A DNA stretch of 64,000 nucleotides from DATEOR01 sp963841425 (GCA_963841425.1 CAWJCL010000002.1:1262389-1326388), one strand, 5' to 3'. Shown: positions 51,100 through 60,185, counted from the stretch's first letter. Program-made: numbers and translations. The notes: generated by a model not told the origin, from the letters alone.

Positions 51100-51252
51100 A
51101 TGGGCCGCATCCTCAAAGCATCCGCCCTGGGGCTCGGTTTTCTCGCGTATATCTGGGTCGCGGGTGTTCGAAACGTGGACCGGGTGACGTCGCGAAAGCG
51201 GGCCCGCTGGGCTGCTAAGTCAGTAGACGCCGACGAACGGGAGGAGCACTAG
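51100..51252 (+). CDS. Small membrane protein, 50 aa
   Basis: Short protein with one TM segment (LKASALGLGFLAYIWVAGV, about 5-23) and a basic/acidic C-terminal tail (SRKRARWAAKSVDADEREEH). ATG 51100. It ends directly before the GTG of the MmpL exporter, with no gap, so the two are co-transcribed and it may be an accessory subunit. I do not recognise a family. Confidence 0.7.
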   Translation: MGRILKASALGLGFLAYIWVAGVRNVDRVTSRKRARWAAKSVDADEREEH

Positions 51253-53427
51253 GTGGAGCGCTGGACGCGGGCGATGATCCGCTATCGGTGGTGGGTCGTC
51301 GTGATCTGGGCGGCGCTCTTCCTCACCGGGATGTACGCGACTTCCGGGCTCAGCGACCTCCTCACGAACCGCTTCACGCTCCCCGGCACCGACACTGCCC
51401 GCGCGGACTCGATCCTCGAGGACCACTTCGGGCAGAAGACGGTCGGCTCGTTCACCGTCGTCGTGAAGGGAGAGGCGGGATCGGCGGAGCAGCTCCTGCC
51501 CGTCGTCCGCCTGCGCGCTGAAGCGGCCGCAAAGGAGCTCCCGACCGGCCAGCTCGCCGGCGTCCAGGCCGTTTCGGACTCCGTTGTCAGCGCCACCATC
51601 GTCTCCAACCTCGAGCCGGCCGACGCGAAGGGCTACACGGACGACATGCGTGCCGCCGCCGGCGAGATACCCGGCGCGACGGTCTACGTCTCCGGCCAGG
51701 CCGCCATCGAGCACGATCTCGACCCGGTCTTCGCGCACGATCTCAAGGTCGGCGAGCTCTTCATCGCCATTCCGATCGCGGCGCTGATCCTCGCCTTCGT
51801 GTTCGGGACGCTCGCCTTCCTTTTGCCGCTCATCTTCGCGGCGGCCGCGATCCCCACGACGCTCGCCATCATCTGGCTCTTCGCGCACGTGATGGAGCTG
51901 ACGACCTACCTGCAGAACCTCGTCATGCTGATCGGGCTCGGCATCGCGATCGACTACTCGCTCCTGATCGTCTACCGCTACCGCGAGGAGCTCCGGTCCG
52001 GGAAGGCTAAGGAGGACGCCATCGTCCGCACGATGGAGACCGCAGGACGCGCGGTCGTCTTCAGCGGCTCGGCGGTCGGGATCGGCCTCGCGCTCATGCT
52101 CTTCATGCCGCTGCCCTTCATGCGCGGCTTCGGGATCGGCGGGCTCGCGATCCCGCTCGTCTCCGTCGCCTGCGCGCTGACGCTCTTGCCCGTGCTCGTC
52201 TACTTCTGCGTGAACGGGCTCGACCGCGTGCGCATCGTGCCTAAGGCCGTCCTCGACCAGAGGAACTCGGAGTACAACTTCTGGTGGCGGCTCTCGCGCG
52301 GAGTCATGCGGCACGCGCGGGCAGTGGCCGCCGCGACGACGGCATTCCTGCTCCTCCTCGCGCTGCCCGTTCTGTGGCTGGAGGTCGGGCCGGGCTCGAA
52401 CAAGGGGATCCCGCAGAACCTCGAAGGCGTCGAGGGCCTGAACGTGATCGCGGACGCCGTCGGCGAGGGCGCGCTCGCACCGACGGCGATCGTCGCGGAC
52501 ACCGGTCAGGCAGGGGGTGTCGACTCGACCGCGGTTCGTGCCGCGATCGGCGAGCTCGAGCAGGGTCTCCGCGCCGATCCGGAGGTGGCCGCGGTGCGTT
52601 TCGGCGAGGGCCCGCAGTACGTCGACCCGAGCGGGCGCTACTTCCACCTGGACGTGATCGGGACGAGCGAGTACGGCTCGCCGCCGGCCCTCCACTTCGT
52701 CGACCGTTTGCGCGACGACATCGTCCCGGCGGCGGGATTCCCGGACGGCGTGAACGTCTACGCGGGCGGGGGCCCGCCGAGCGGCGTCGACTTCCTCGAC
52801 CTCACCTACGGAGCGTTCCCGTGGCTCGTCCTCGGCGTCTTGCTCTTGACCTACATCCTGCTCTTGCGCGCATTCCGCTCGGTGATCCTGCCGCTGAAGG
52901 CGATCATCCTGAATTTGCTCTCGATCGGCGCTGCATACGGGCTCCTCGTCATGTTCTTCAAGTGGGGCGGCGCCGGGGCGGTCGGGCTCATCAGCTTCGA
53001 CCAGATCGAAGGCTGGATCCCGGTCTTCGTCTTCGCCATGGTCTTCGGGCTCTCCATGGACTACGAGGTCTTCCTCGTCAGCCGCATGCGCGAGGAGTGG
53101 GACGCCGGCCGCACCAACGAGGAGGCCGTCTCGGCCGGGCTTGCGAAGACGGGCCGGATCGTGACCGCAGCAGGCCTCGTCATGTTCGCAGCGTTCATGG
53201 GCTTCGTCGCCGGCTCGATCGTCGGCCTGCAGCAGTTCGGGTTCGGGCTCGCGGCGGCGATCCTCATCGACGTGACAATCGTGCGCGCGCTTCTCGTGCC
53301 GAGCGCCATGAAGCTCTTCGGGCGCTGGAACTGGTGGCTACCGACGAATGTTGCCCGGGTTTTCCGCGTGAAGCCCTCGCCTCTTCGGCGCCCCGACCCG
53401 CATCCGGCGGCGAGCGGCGGCCGCTAG
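51253..53427 (+). CDS. MmpL-type RND transporter
   Basis: 724 residues in two repeats, each with one TM segment, an extracytoplasmic loop and five more TMs (about 12 in total). The repeats include LIGLGIAIDYSLLIVYRYREEL and the equivalent MVFGLSMDYEVFLVSRMREEW, with the membrane Asp-Tyr pairs used for proton coupling in MMPL transporters. Likely exports lipids or glycolipids, or acts on drugs. GTG at 51253 follows the small membrane protein's stop directly. The C-terminal tail is short, without a periplasmic D2 extension. Confidence 0.9.
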   Translation: MERWTRAMIRYRWWVVVIWAALFLTGMYATSGLSDLLTNRFTLPGTDTARADSILEDHFGQKTVGSFTVVVKGEAGSAEQLLPVVRLRAEAAAKELPTGQLAGVQAVSDSVVSATIVSNLEPADAKGYTDDMRAAAGEIPGATVYVSGQAAIEHDLDPVFAHDLKVGELFIAIPIAALILAFVFGTLAFLLPLIFAAAAIPTTLAIIWLFAHVMELTTYLQNLVMLIGLGIAIDYSLLIVYRYREELRSGKAKEDAIVRTMETAGRAVVFSGSAVGIGLALMLFMPLPFMRGFGIGGLAIPLVSVACALTLLPVLVYFCVNGLDRVRIVPKAVLDQRNSEYNFWWRLSRGVMRHARAVAAATTAFLLLLALPVLWLEVGPGSNKGIPQNLEGVEGLNVIADAVGEGALAPTAIVADTGQAGGVDSTAVRAAIGELEQGLRADPEVAAVRFGEGPQYVDPSGRYFHLDVIGTSEYGSPPALHFVDRLRDDIVPAAGFPDGVNVYAGGGPPSGVDFLDLTYGAFPWLVLGVLLLTYILLLRAFRSVILPLKAIILNLLSIGAAYGLLVMFFKWGGAGAVGLISFDQIEGWIPVFVFAMVFGLSMDYEVFLVSRMREEWDAGRTNEEAVSAGLAKTGRIVTAAGLVMFAAFMGFVAGSIVGLQQFGFGLAAAILIDVTIVRALLVPSAMKLFGRWNWWLPTNVARVFRVKPSPLRRPDPHPAASGGR

Positions 53428-53430
53428 CGT
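53425..53430 (+). promoter_or_regulatory. -10 box of the macro-domain gene, made from the MmpL stop codon
   Basis: TAGCGT, 7 nt before ATG 53438; its first three bases are the TAG stop of the exporter gene. Confidence 0.45.
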
Positions 53431-53437
53431 TTCGCGC

Positions 53438-53929
53438 ATGAGACTGGAGGTCGTGGAGGGGGACATCACTGAGCTCGACGTGGATGCGGTTGCGAATGCC
53501 GCGAACAACCAGCTCTGGATGGGCGCGGGTGTCGCCGGGGCGATCAAGCGCGCCGGCGGGCCCGAGATCGAGCAGGAGGCGGTCGCGCAGGCGCCGATCG
53601 CCGTTGGCCAGGCGATCGCCACCCGCGCGGGGAACCTGCGCGCAAAACACGTCGTCCACGCTGCCGTCATGGGCCAGGACCTGCAGACCTCGGCGGGGCT
53701 CATCTCGCAGGCGACGAGGCGGACACTCGAGGTCGCAGACGAGCTGGGCTCCCGCTCGCTGGCGATGCCGGCGTTCGGCACAGGGGTCGGCGGCTTCCCG
53801 ATCGAGCGGTGCGCGGAGCTGATGGTCACCGAGGCGCGCGCCTTCGACCCTGCGAACCTCGAGCGGGTGGTCTTCGCGGTCTTCGGCCACGACGCCGAGC
53901 GGGCCTTCCGGGCCGCGGTCGGCCAATAA
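53438..53929 (+). CDS. Macro-domain protein (ADP-ribose-binding)
   Basis: 163 residues forming a stand-alone macro domain: LEVVEGDITELDVDAVANAANNQLWMGAGVAGAIKRAGG at the N-terminus includes the ADP-ribose-binding Asn-rich loop, and SLAMPAFGTGVGGFP is the second phosphate loop. Such proteins hydrolyse O-acetyl-ADP-ribose or remove ADP-ribose from proteins, DNA or RNA. The next gene (antibiotic-kinase-like) begins over its stop codon. Confidence 0.92.
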   Translation: MRLEVVEGDITELDVDAVANAANNQLWMGAGVAGAIKRAGGPEIEQEAVAQAPIAVGQAIATRAGNLRAKHVVHAAVMGQDLQTSAGLISQATRRTLEVADELGSRSLAMPAFGTGVGGFPIERCAELMVTEARAFDPANLERVVFAVFGHDAERAFRAAVGQ

Positions 53930-54813
53930 AACGCCCGGTATTCACCGTTCCTCCGGGTCTCGAGTGGTGGCGGCGCGAGCCGGGCGGCGCGGACTGGCTC
54001 GAGTGCCTGCCACGGCTCGTGGCCGAGCTCGTGGACGAGTGGTCGCTCGAGCTCGCGCCGCCCTTCGAGCCCGCGCACATCTCCCTCGTCGTGCCCGCGC
54101 GCTGCGAGGACGGTACCGCGGCTGTGCTCAAGGTCAACCTTCCGGAGCCGGAGAGCGAGCACGAGGGCGACGCGCTCGCGTGCTGGGACGGGGTCGGCGC
54201 CGTGCGCCTGCTCGCGCGCGACGACAAGCGGCGCGCGTTGCTCGTCGAGCGCTGCGTTCCGGGTTCGCCTCTATGGGAGGTGGAGGAGGACGAGGCGAAC
54301 GAGATCGCGGCGGGCGTCCTCGTGCAGCTCTGGCAGGCACGGCCCACGGGAGAGCTCCGCTCGCTCGCGGACGAGGCCGCGCGCTGGGCCGAGGGCCTCC
54401 CCGCGACCTGGGAGAAGGCCGGGCGCCCGTTCGAGCGGGCGCTCCTCGACGAGGCCGTCGAGTTCCTACGGGCGGCTCCGCCGCGGGAAGACGCCGCGCT
54501 CCTGCACCAGGATCTCCACGGTGGGAACGTCCTGCGCTCGGAGCGCGGGTGGCTCGCGATCGACCCGAAGCCCCTCGTCGGCGAGCGAGCGTTCGACGTT
54601 GCCTCGCTGCTCCGGGACCGGCGCGACGAGCTCGTCCACGACCCGGACGCCGCCGGACGGATCCAGCGCCGCCTCGACTTTCTGAGCGACCGGCTCGAAC
54701 TCGATCGGGAGCGGGCGCGCGGCTGGGGAATCGCCCACGCGCTCGCGTGGGGCTTCGAAGGCGTCCGGCCCCTTGCCGATCACATCGAGTGCGCGCGCCT
54801 CATGATGGGCTAG
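53926..54813 (+). CDS. APH(6)/hydroxyurea-type kinase, uncertain start (ATA?)
   Basis: About 295 residues of the aminoglycoside/hydroxyurea phosphotransferase family. The catalytic loop LLHQDLHGGNVL and WLAIDPKPLVGERAFDVA are diagnostic, and the N-terminal FTVPPGLEWWRREPGG matches the APH(6) start. No ATG/GTG/TTG/CTG lies near that N-terminus: ATA at 53926 overlaps the macro stop (ATAA), while the nearest standard starts are deep inside the macro gene (GTG 53809) or after the conserved N-terminus (about 54019). Real substrate unknown; chromosomal members often do not confer resistance. Confidence 0.8.
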   Translation: MKRPVFTVPPGLEWWRREPGGADWLECLPRLVAELVDEWSLELAPPFEPAHISLVVPARCEDGTAAVLKVNLPEPESEHEGDALACWDGVGAVRLLARDDKRRALLVERCVPGSPLWEVEEDEANEIAAGVLVQLWQARPTGELRSLADEAARWAEGLPATWEKAGRPFERALLDEAVEFLRAAPPREDAALLHQDLHGGNVLRSERGWLAIDPKPLVGERAFDVASLLRDRRDELVHDPDAAGRIQRRLDFLSDRLELDRERARGWGIAHALAWGFEGVRPLADHIECARLMMG

Positions 54814-54816
54814 GGT
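54811..54816 (+). promoter_or_regulatory. -10 box of the epimerase-like gene, made from the kinase stop codon
   Basis: TAGGGT, exactly 6 nt before GTG 54823; the TAG is the stop of the kinase gene. Confidence 0.45.
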
Positions 54817-54822
54817 CGCGGC

Positions 54823-55638
54823 GTGCGTGTCCTCGTGCCCGGCGGCGCCGGTTTTCTCGGGAGCAATTTCGTGAAGCGCCTTGTGGAGGCCGGAGACGAG
54901 GTCGTCGTGCTCGACCGGCTGACGGATTTCGGGAGCCTCGCGCGGCTCGAAGGCATCCCCCACGAGTTCGTGCAGGGCGACGTCGCAGACGCGGTCACCG
55001 CCACCGGAGCCGCCGACGGCTGCCAGGCGATCGTCAACTTCGCGGCCGAGACGAATCCCGACTCGTCCGGCCTCGCGTCGGGCGGATTCATCGTCACGGA
55101 CGTGTACGGCACCCACGTGCTCCTCGAGTTCGCCCGCGTCGCGGGGATCCGCTTCGTCCAGGTCTCGACGAGCGAGGCGGACCGGCCGGAGACCCCGCTC
55201 GCCGCCTCGAAAGCCGGCGCCGACCTCCAGGTGCAGGCCTACGTAGGGGCGAACGGCCTGAATGCCTCCGTCACCCGCGCCGTGGGCGCGTACGGGGCGT
55301 TTCAGCATCCGGCGGCCGAGCCCGCCGCAGCAATCGTGCGCGCGCTCGACGAAGGCGGGCCGCCTGTCGAATCCCTCCCGGGCGCATGGGTGCACGTGGA
55401 CGATCACAGCGCTGCGGTCGAGCTCGTCCTCCGCCGAGGAGCACCCGGAGAGGTCTACCGGGTCGGGGAGGACGCCAAGGCTGTTCGCGCACTCGGCTGG
55501 GAGCCGGCGCGGACGCTCGAGCAGGGGCTCGCAGAGACCGTGGAGTGGTACCGCTCGAGGCGCGACTGGTGGGAGCCGATCAGATCGAGGACGGAGACGC
55601 CCTCGCCCCACGAGCAGTACGCCCGCCGCGACGCGTAA
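54823..55638 (+). CDS. NAD-dependent epimerase/dehydratase-like protein lacking the catalytic Tyr
   Basis: 271 residues, dTDP-glucose 4,6-dehydratase-like SDR but shorter than the usual 320-340. The NAD motif is present (VPGGAGFLGSNFVKRL). In place of the STDEVYG ... YSASK signature there is QVSTSEADRPETPLAASKAGAD: the Lys is kept, the YxxxK Tyr is Leu, and the TDE acid/base triplet is TSE. It may be a binding protein, or an enzyme with altered chemistry. Followed by a spoIID-like gene with a 60-bp gap. Confidence 0.82.
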   Translation: MRVLVPGGAGFLGSNFVKRLVEAGDEVVVLDRLTDFGSLARLEGIPHEFVQGDVADAVTATGAADGCQAIVNFAAETNPDSSGLASGGFIVTDVYGTHVLLEFARVAGIRFVQVSTSEADRPETPLAASKAGADLQVQAYVGANGLNASVTRAVGAYGAFQHPAAEPAAAIVRALDEGGPPVESLPGAWVHVDDHSAAVELVLRRGAPGEVYRVGEDAKAVRALGWEPARTLEQGLAETVEWYRSRRDWWEPIRSRTETPSPHEQYARRDA

Positions 55639-55698
55639 TTCATGCTTTCCTACTGGGGTCCGGTTACGTTCCTGCCGAAGGGGTCCCTGGAAAGCTCG

Positions 55699-57312
55699 AT
55701 GCGACGACTCGCCCTCCCGGTCGCCATTCTGTTCGCGCTCGCTACCGCTGCGGGCGCCGCGGCGTCCTCCGTGTTCGTCCTCAAGGGCCACGGCTGGGGT
55801 CACGGCGTCGGGATGAGCCAGTACGGGGCGCTCGGGCGAGCGAACGACAACCAGGACTACAAGCAGATCCTCGGCTTCTACTACGACGGCACGAACGTCG
55901 GGCAGACGAGTCAACACAAGATCCACGTGCTGCTGACGGAGGGGCGTTCCTCGGTGAAGCTCCGGTCGTCAGAGGATTTCAAGGTCGGAGACAAGACGCT
56001 GGCCCGGCTTACGGACTGGAAGCTCGTGCCGACGAGCGGCGGCAAGGTGCGCGTGGTCGGGAAGGGGAAGTTCGCCAGCCCCGCCACCGCCAAGCCGGGC
56101 GACGGCTTCCTGCGGGTCGACGGGCTTCGTTATCGGGGCGATCTGAAGATCTACAACCACAATGGCTCGCTCGACGTTGTCAACGTCGTCGGCCTGCAGG
56201 GCTACCTCTACTCGGTCGTCCCGCGCGAGATGCCGTCGAGCTGGCCGCCCGAGGCGCTCAGGGCTCAGGCTGTCGCCGCACGCGGCTACGCCGTGCGCGC
56301 GGACCGGCCCGACCCCAGATACGACATCTACGACGATACGCGGGACCAGGTCTACGGCGGCCTCGACTTCGGCAGCGGCGAGGATCCGGGCTCGACCGCC
56401 GCGGTCAAGGCGACCGCCGGCGAGGTGCTCAAGTTCGGCGGGAGCGTCATCAGCGCGTACTTCTCCTCCTCGAACGGCGGGAGGACGGCGGCCTCGGTGG
56501 ACACGTGGGGCGGCGACCTTCCCTACCTCGCCTCCAAGCACGACGCGTTCGACCTCAACGCCGACAATCCGAACCGCAGCTGGACCGTGGTGCTCTCCCC
56601 ACGCGCGTTACAGAAGCGGCTCGGCGCGGGCCGGACGCCCGCCGACGCCATCGTCACGTCGAGGAAATCCGGACGCGTCGACCGGGTCCGTCTCGAGCGA
56701 GGCTCCTGGTCCCGGATCGTCCCGTCGTCGGGGCTCGGTCCGGAGTGGTTTCGCGGCGCGCTCGGGGTGCGCTCGAGCCGCTTCGACCTCGGCGTCCTCG
56801 ACGCGACTCCGGTGAAGACGAAGACCGTCTGCAGCGCCCGACTTCGGGTCAACGTTCTGGCGAGGGAAGCAGCGGGCGTCACGCTCCAGCGCCGGCGAAG
56901 CGGCTCGTCGTCCTGGACCGACATGTCCATGACGAAGGACGACGCGGCCCACTACCACGGGATCGACAAGCCGTGCCGAGCGACGTCCTACCGCCTGCAC
57001 TCCGCGGCCGCGAACACCTCTGCGGTCGCGGTGAAGGTCGCGCCGAAGATCGTCTTCTCCGGCACGCAGCCCGCGAACGACGGCCTCAAGGGCTCGGTGC
57101 GCCCGGTCTCGCTCGCAGGCCAGACGGTGCACGTCGACCGCAAGCGCAAGGACGGCACCTGGGCGAAGAACGTCGGCAGCGCCGTCGTTCAGTCCGACGG
57201 CAAGTGGCACGCTCACTTCAACGCCGTCTCGGGGACCTACCGCGCGCGGCTGGCGCCGCCGTCCTCGACCGGGCTCGTCCCGGGATCGACCGGCGAGCTC
57301 AACTTCAACTGA
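55699..57312 (+). CDS. SpoIID/LytB-domain secreted protein
   Basis: 537 residues with a signal peptide (MRRLALPVAILFALATAAGA). Near the N-terminus is GHGWGHGVGMSQYGALG, and the SpoIID core follows (VVGLQGYLYSVVPREMPSSWPPEALRAQAVAARGYAV, about 178-215), with the conserved Glu of the lytic transglycosylase in PREMP. In Bacillus SpoIID the GHGVGMSQ motif is C-terminal; N-terminal placement is also seen in actinobacterial homologues I recall. The C-terminal third is beta-rich, probably Ig-like. It likely trims peptidoglycan glycan strands outside the cell. ATG 55699 is chosen over an upstream ATG (55642). Confidence 0.9.
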   Translation: MRRLALPVAILFALATAAGAAASSVFVLKGHGWGHGVGMSQYGALGRANDNQDYKQILGFYYDGTNVGQTSQHKIHVLLTEGRSSVKLRSSEDFKVGDKTLARLTDWKLVPTSGGKVRVVGKGKFASPATAKPGDGFLRVDGLRYRGDLKIYNHNGSLDVVNVVGLQGYLYSVVPREMPSSWPPEALRAQAVAARGYAVRADRPDPRYDIYDDTRDQVYGGLDFGSGEDPGSTAAVKATAGEVLKFGGSVISAYFSSSNGGRTAASVDTWGGDLPYLASKHDAFDLNADNPNRSWTVVLSPRALQKRLGAGRTPADAIVTSRKSGRVDRVRLERGSWSRIVPSSGLGPEWFRGALGVRSSRFDLGVLDATPVKTKTVCSARLRVNVLAREAAGVTLQRRRSGSSSWTDMSMTKDDAAHYHGIDKPCRATSYRLHSAAANTSAVAVKVAPKIVFSGTQPANDGLKGSVRPVSLAGQTVHVDRKRKDGTWAKNVGSAVVQSDGKWHAHFNAVSGTYRARLAPPSSTGLVPGSTGELNFN

Positions 57313-57946
57313 GAAGCTCGTCGTCGGGCACGTCGCGGATCTTCCGCGCCGGATTCCCGACGACCACTGCACGCGCGGGCACGTCGTGGAGGACGACCGC
57401 GCCGGCGCCGACGAAGGCCTCCTCGCCGATCTCAACGCCCGGAAGCAGGACGGCGCCGCTGCCGATCCTTGCTCCCCGGCGAATGGTCGGGCCACGCCGA
57501 AGCGCATGGCGCTTCTCGGTGCGGCCCATGTAATTGTCGTTCGTCGTGACGACGCACGGAGCGATGAAGACGTCCTCCTCCACGGTGGAGTAGGCCGTGA
57601 CGTAGGCGTTCGCCTGCACCCGCGTGCGGGCGCCGATCGACGTGTCGTTCTCGACGTGGGAGCCGCGCCCGATCACGACCTCGTCTCCGACCTCGCACCG
57701 CTCGCGAACGCAGGACTGGTCGCCGACGATGACTCCCGCCCCGAGCGTCGTCCCCGCGAAGACGACCGCCCCTGCGAGGATGGCGCTTCCGTCCCCCACC
57801 ACGAGGGGCGGCAGGTCGTCCCTCGAGGCCGTCGAGCGCTTGCCGAGGACGGGCTGCTTGCCGACCACGGCGTAGTCGCCGACCACGACGTCGTCGCCCA
57901 ACTCGACGCCCGGGTAGACGACCGCCGTCTCCGCGATCCTGCTCAC
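57305..57946 (-). CDS. Hexapeptide-repeat acyltransferase (WbpD-like)
   Basis: 213-residue left-handed beta-helix acyltransferase with hexapeptide repeats throughout (VVGDYAVVGKQPVLG ... GAGVIVGDQSCVRERCEVGDEVVIGRGS ... IARG-like GARIGSGAVLLPGVEIGEEAFVGAGAVVLHDVPARAVVVGNPA). It resembles WbpD-type N-acetyltransferases acting on amino-sugar nucleotides. GTG at 57944-57946 overlaps the oxidoreductase stop (GTGA). Last gene of the nucleotide-sugar operon. Its end overlaps the spoIID-like gene by 8 bp on the opposite strand. Confidence 0.88.
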   Translation of the reverse strand: MSRIAETAVVYPGVELGDDVVVGDYAVVGKQPVLGKRSTASRDDLPPLVVGDGSAILAGAVVFAGTTLGAGVIVGDQSCVRERCEVGDEVVIGRGSHVENDTSIGARTRVQANAYVTAYSTVEEDVFIAPCVVTTNDNYMGRTEKRHALRRGPTIRRGARIGSGAVLLPGVEIGEEAFVGAGAVVLHDVPARAVVVGNPARKIRDVPDDELLS

Positions 57947-58932
57947 ACGCGTTCTCGCTCGAGGGAGCTCTGCAGCTGCTCGAGCGCCCGCACGACCGCG
58001 AGCCCCTCGCGGGCTGCCGCGATCCGGTCGCCCTCGCCGCGCAGAAGGGCGAGGAAATGCTCGCACTCGAGGCGAAGCGGCTCGTCGTTTGCGACCTTGG
58101 GGATCGAGATGTCGCCGGAGCGGGTCTGCCACTCGCCCCAGGTGTCGGCGGGCTCTTGCGCTCCGCGGTCGTAGACGGTCACCTTGCGCTCGGGCTCCAT
58201 GTCGTCGAACACCGCCATCTTCCTGTCGCCGACCACAGTCATCCGCCGCATCTTGTGCGGGTCGAGCCAGGAGAGGTGCATGTGCGCGACGACTCCGGAG
58301 GGGAAACGGAGATAGCAGAAGACGACGTCCTCGACCCCCGGGTTCAGGAACGACTCGCCGCGCGCCCACGCCTCGGCGGGCTCCTCGCCGACCAGGTGGA
58401 GGATCACGGAGAGGTCGTGCGCGCCGAGGCTCCAGAGGGCGTTCTCGTCCTTGCGGATCTGGCCGAGGTTCTGGCGGTTCCCGTAGACGTAGAGGAGGCG
58501 GCCGAGCTCTTCCGAGTCGACGAGCGCCTTCAGCTTGGCCACCCCCGGGTGGTAGAGGAGGAGATGGCCGGGCATCAGCACGAGGGCGCGCTCCTCGGCG
58601 AGCGCCACCAGCTGCTCGCCCAGGGCCGACGAGAGCGCGAGCGGCTTCTCGACGAAGACGTGCTTGCCGGCCAGGAGCGCCTTCCGCGCGAGCTCGAAGT
58701 GCGTGACGACGGGAGTCGCAATCGCGAGGGCGTCGAGCTCGGGATCCGCGAGCACGTCCTCGTAGCTCGTCGTCTTCGTGGCCTCTGGGAACCGGGCGCC
58801 ATAGCGCTCGAGCCGCGCCGCGTCCCGGTCGCAGATCCAGGTGAGCTGGGCGCCCTCGAGCTCGTCCAGGTTCCGCGCGAGATTGGGCCCCCAATACCCC
58901 AGGCCCACCGCGGCTAGCCTCAGAGCTTCCAC
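57943..58932 (-). CDS. Gfo/Idh/MocA-family oxidoreductase (WbpB/WlbA-like)
   Basis: 329 residues. NAD-binding AAVGLGYWGPNLARNL at the N-terminus, EKPLALS (catalytic Lys region) near 95, and LWSLGAHDLSVIL with a likely His near 180. Beside a nucleotide-sugar dehydrogenase and a WbpD-like protein this suggests the C3-oxidising UDP-GlcNAcA dehydrogenase (WbpB/WlbA). GTG at 58930-58932 overlaps the upstream gene by 13 bp. Confidence 0.88.
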   Translation of the reverse strand: MEALRLAAVGLGYWGPNLARNLDELEGAQLTWICDRDAARLERYGARFPEATKTTSYEDVLADPELDALAIATPVVTHFELARKALLAGKHVFVEKPLALSSALGEQLVALAEERALVLMPGHLLLYHPGVAKLKALVDSEELGRLLYVYGNRQNLGQIRKDENALWSLGAHDLSVILHLVGEEPAEAWARGESFLNPGVEDVVFCYLRFPSGVVAHMHLSWLDPHKMRRMTVVGDRKMAVFDDMEPERKVTVYDRGAQEPADTWGEWQTRSGDISIPKVANDEPLRLECEHFLALLRGEGDRIAAAREGLAVVRALEQLQSSLERERV

Positions 58933-60185
58933 ACGCGTCCGTTCGCGGAGCCGTTCTTGCCCGTGGCGTTGCGGAAGTCGACCACGAGCTGGGCCTTCTC
59001 GGCGAGCGCGGCGTAGTCGATCCCCGAGTGGGCGGTGACGATTGCGACGCAGTCCGCCTTGCCGACGGAGCCGTCGAGATCGACCGAGGCGAGCGCGTGG
59101 TCGGGGAGCTCGGCCACGTGCGGATCGTGGTACGAGACCTCGGCGCCTTCATCGCGCAGGAGCTCGACGAGCTTCAGCGCAGGCGACTCGCGCACGTCGC
59201 CGACGTCGGCCTTGTAGGAAACGCCGACGAGGTGCACGTGGCTTCCTTTGACGGCCTTCTCCTGGGAGTTGAGCGCCCGCGCGATCTTCTCCAGGCAGAA
59301 GTACGGCATGTTCTCGTTGACCTTGCCGGCCAGCTCGATGAACTCGGTGTAGAAGTCGAACTCGCGGGCCTTCCAGGCCAGGTAGAAGGGGTCGACCGGG
59401 AGACAATGGCCGCCCAGGCCGGGGCCCGGCTTGAAGCTCATGAAACCGAAGGGCTTCGTCGCGGCTGCCTCGACGACCTCCCAGACGTCGACGCGCATCC
59501 GGTCGCAGAGCTGCGCGAGCTCGTTGACGAGCGCGATGTTGACCGAGCGGAAGATGTTCTCGAGGAGCTTCGTCAGCTCCGCCGCCTCCGGCGAGGACAC
59601 GCTGACGACGGTGTCGATCGCGCGCCCGTAGAAGGCGACCGCCTTCTCCGTGCAGATGGGCGTGACGCCACCCACCACCTTCGGAGTCGTCTTCACCGTC
59701 CAGTCAACGCGACCGGGGTCGATTCGCTCCGGCGAGAAGGCGAGGAAGAAGTCTTTGCCCACCTCGAGGCCGCCGCCGGCGAGAATCGGCAGCACCTCCT
59801 CCCTCGTCGTCCCCGGGTACGTGGTGGACTCGAGCGAGACCAGGTGGCCCGTCCGGAGCCGCCTTCCGACCTCCCGCGCGGCGCTCATGACGATGGAGAG
59901 GTCGGGTTCGCGGTTCGCCGAGAGTGGCGTCGGCAACGCGACGACGATCGCGTCGGCGTCACGGACCGCGTCGTAGTCGGTGGTCGCCGAGAGGGTCCCT
60001 GCCGCCAGGAGTGTCGCGAGCGTCTCCGAGGGCACGTCCTCGACGTGGCTCTCGCCGCGGTTGATCGTCTCGACGCGCTCCGCGTCGATGTCGACGAGAA
60101 CCACAGGAATGCCCGCCTCCGCGAAGCAGCGGCCAAGGGGTAGGCCGACGTAGCCCGCGCCGACGATGGCGACTTCTGGCTTCAC
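58920..60185 (-). CDS. UDP-N-acetylglucosamine/mannosamine 6-dehydrogenase (WbpA-like)
   Basis: 421 residues of the UDP-sugar dehydrogenase family. NAD site VAIVGAGYVGLPLGRCFAE, LVSLESTTYPGTTREEVLPIL, FSPERIDPGR, and the catalytic Cys in GPGLGGHCLPVDPFYLAWK. The C-terminal UDP-binding domain holds GVSYKADVGDVRESPALKLVELL. It oxidises C6 to the uronic acid. GTG at 60183-60185 gives a GTGA overlap with the epimerase stop. Confidence 0.93.
   Translation of the reverse strand: MKPEVAIVGAGYVGLPLGRCFAEAGIPVVLVDIDAERVETINRGESHVEDVPSETLATLLAAGTLSATTDYDAVRDADAIVVALPTPLSANREPDLSIVMSAAREVGRRLRTGHLVSLESTTYPGTTREEVLPILAGGGLEVGKDFFLAFSPERIDPGRVDWTVKTTPKVVGGVTPICTEKAVAFYGRAIDTVVSVSSPEAAELTKLLENIFRSVNIALVNELAQLCDRMRVDVWEVVEAAATKPFGFMSFKPGPGLGGHCLPVDPFYLAWKAREFDFYTEFIELAGKVNENMPYFCLEKIARALNSQEKAVKGSHVHLVGVSYKADVGDVRESPALKLVELLRDEGAEVSYHDPHVAELPDHALASVDLDGSVGKADCVAIVTAHSGIDYAALAEKAQLVVDFRNATGKNGSANGRVWKL

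Noticed and set aside
53964..57533. Long open frame on the plus strand in a shifted frame across four genes (about 1190 codons)
   Set aside because: Arg-rich low-complexity translation in an off frame of the kinase, epimerase-like and spoIID-like genes, all of which have clear domains in their own frames.
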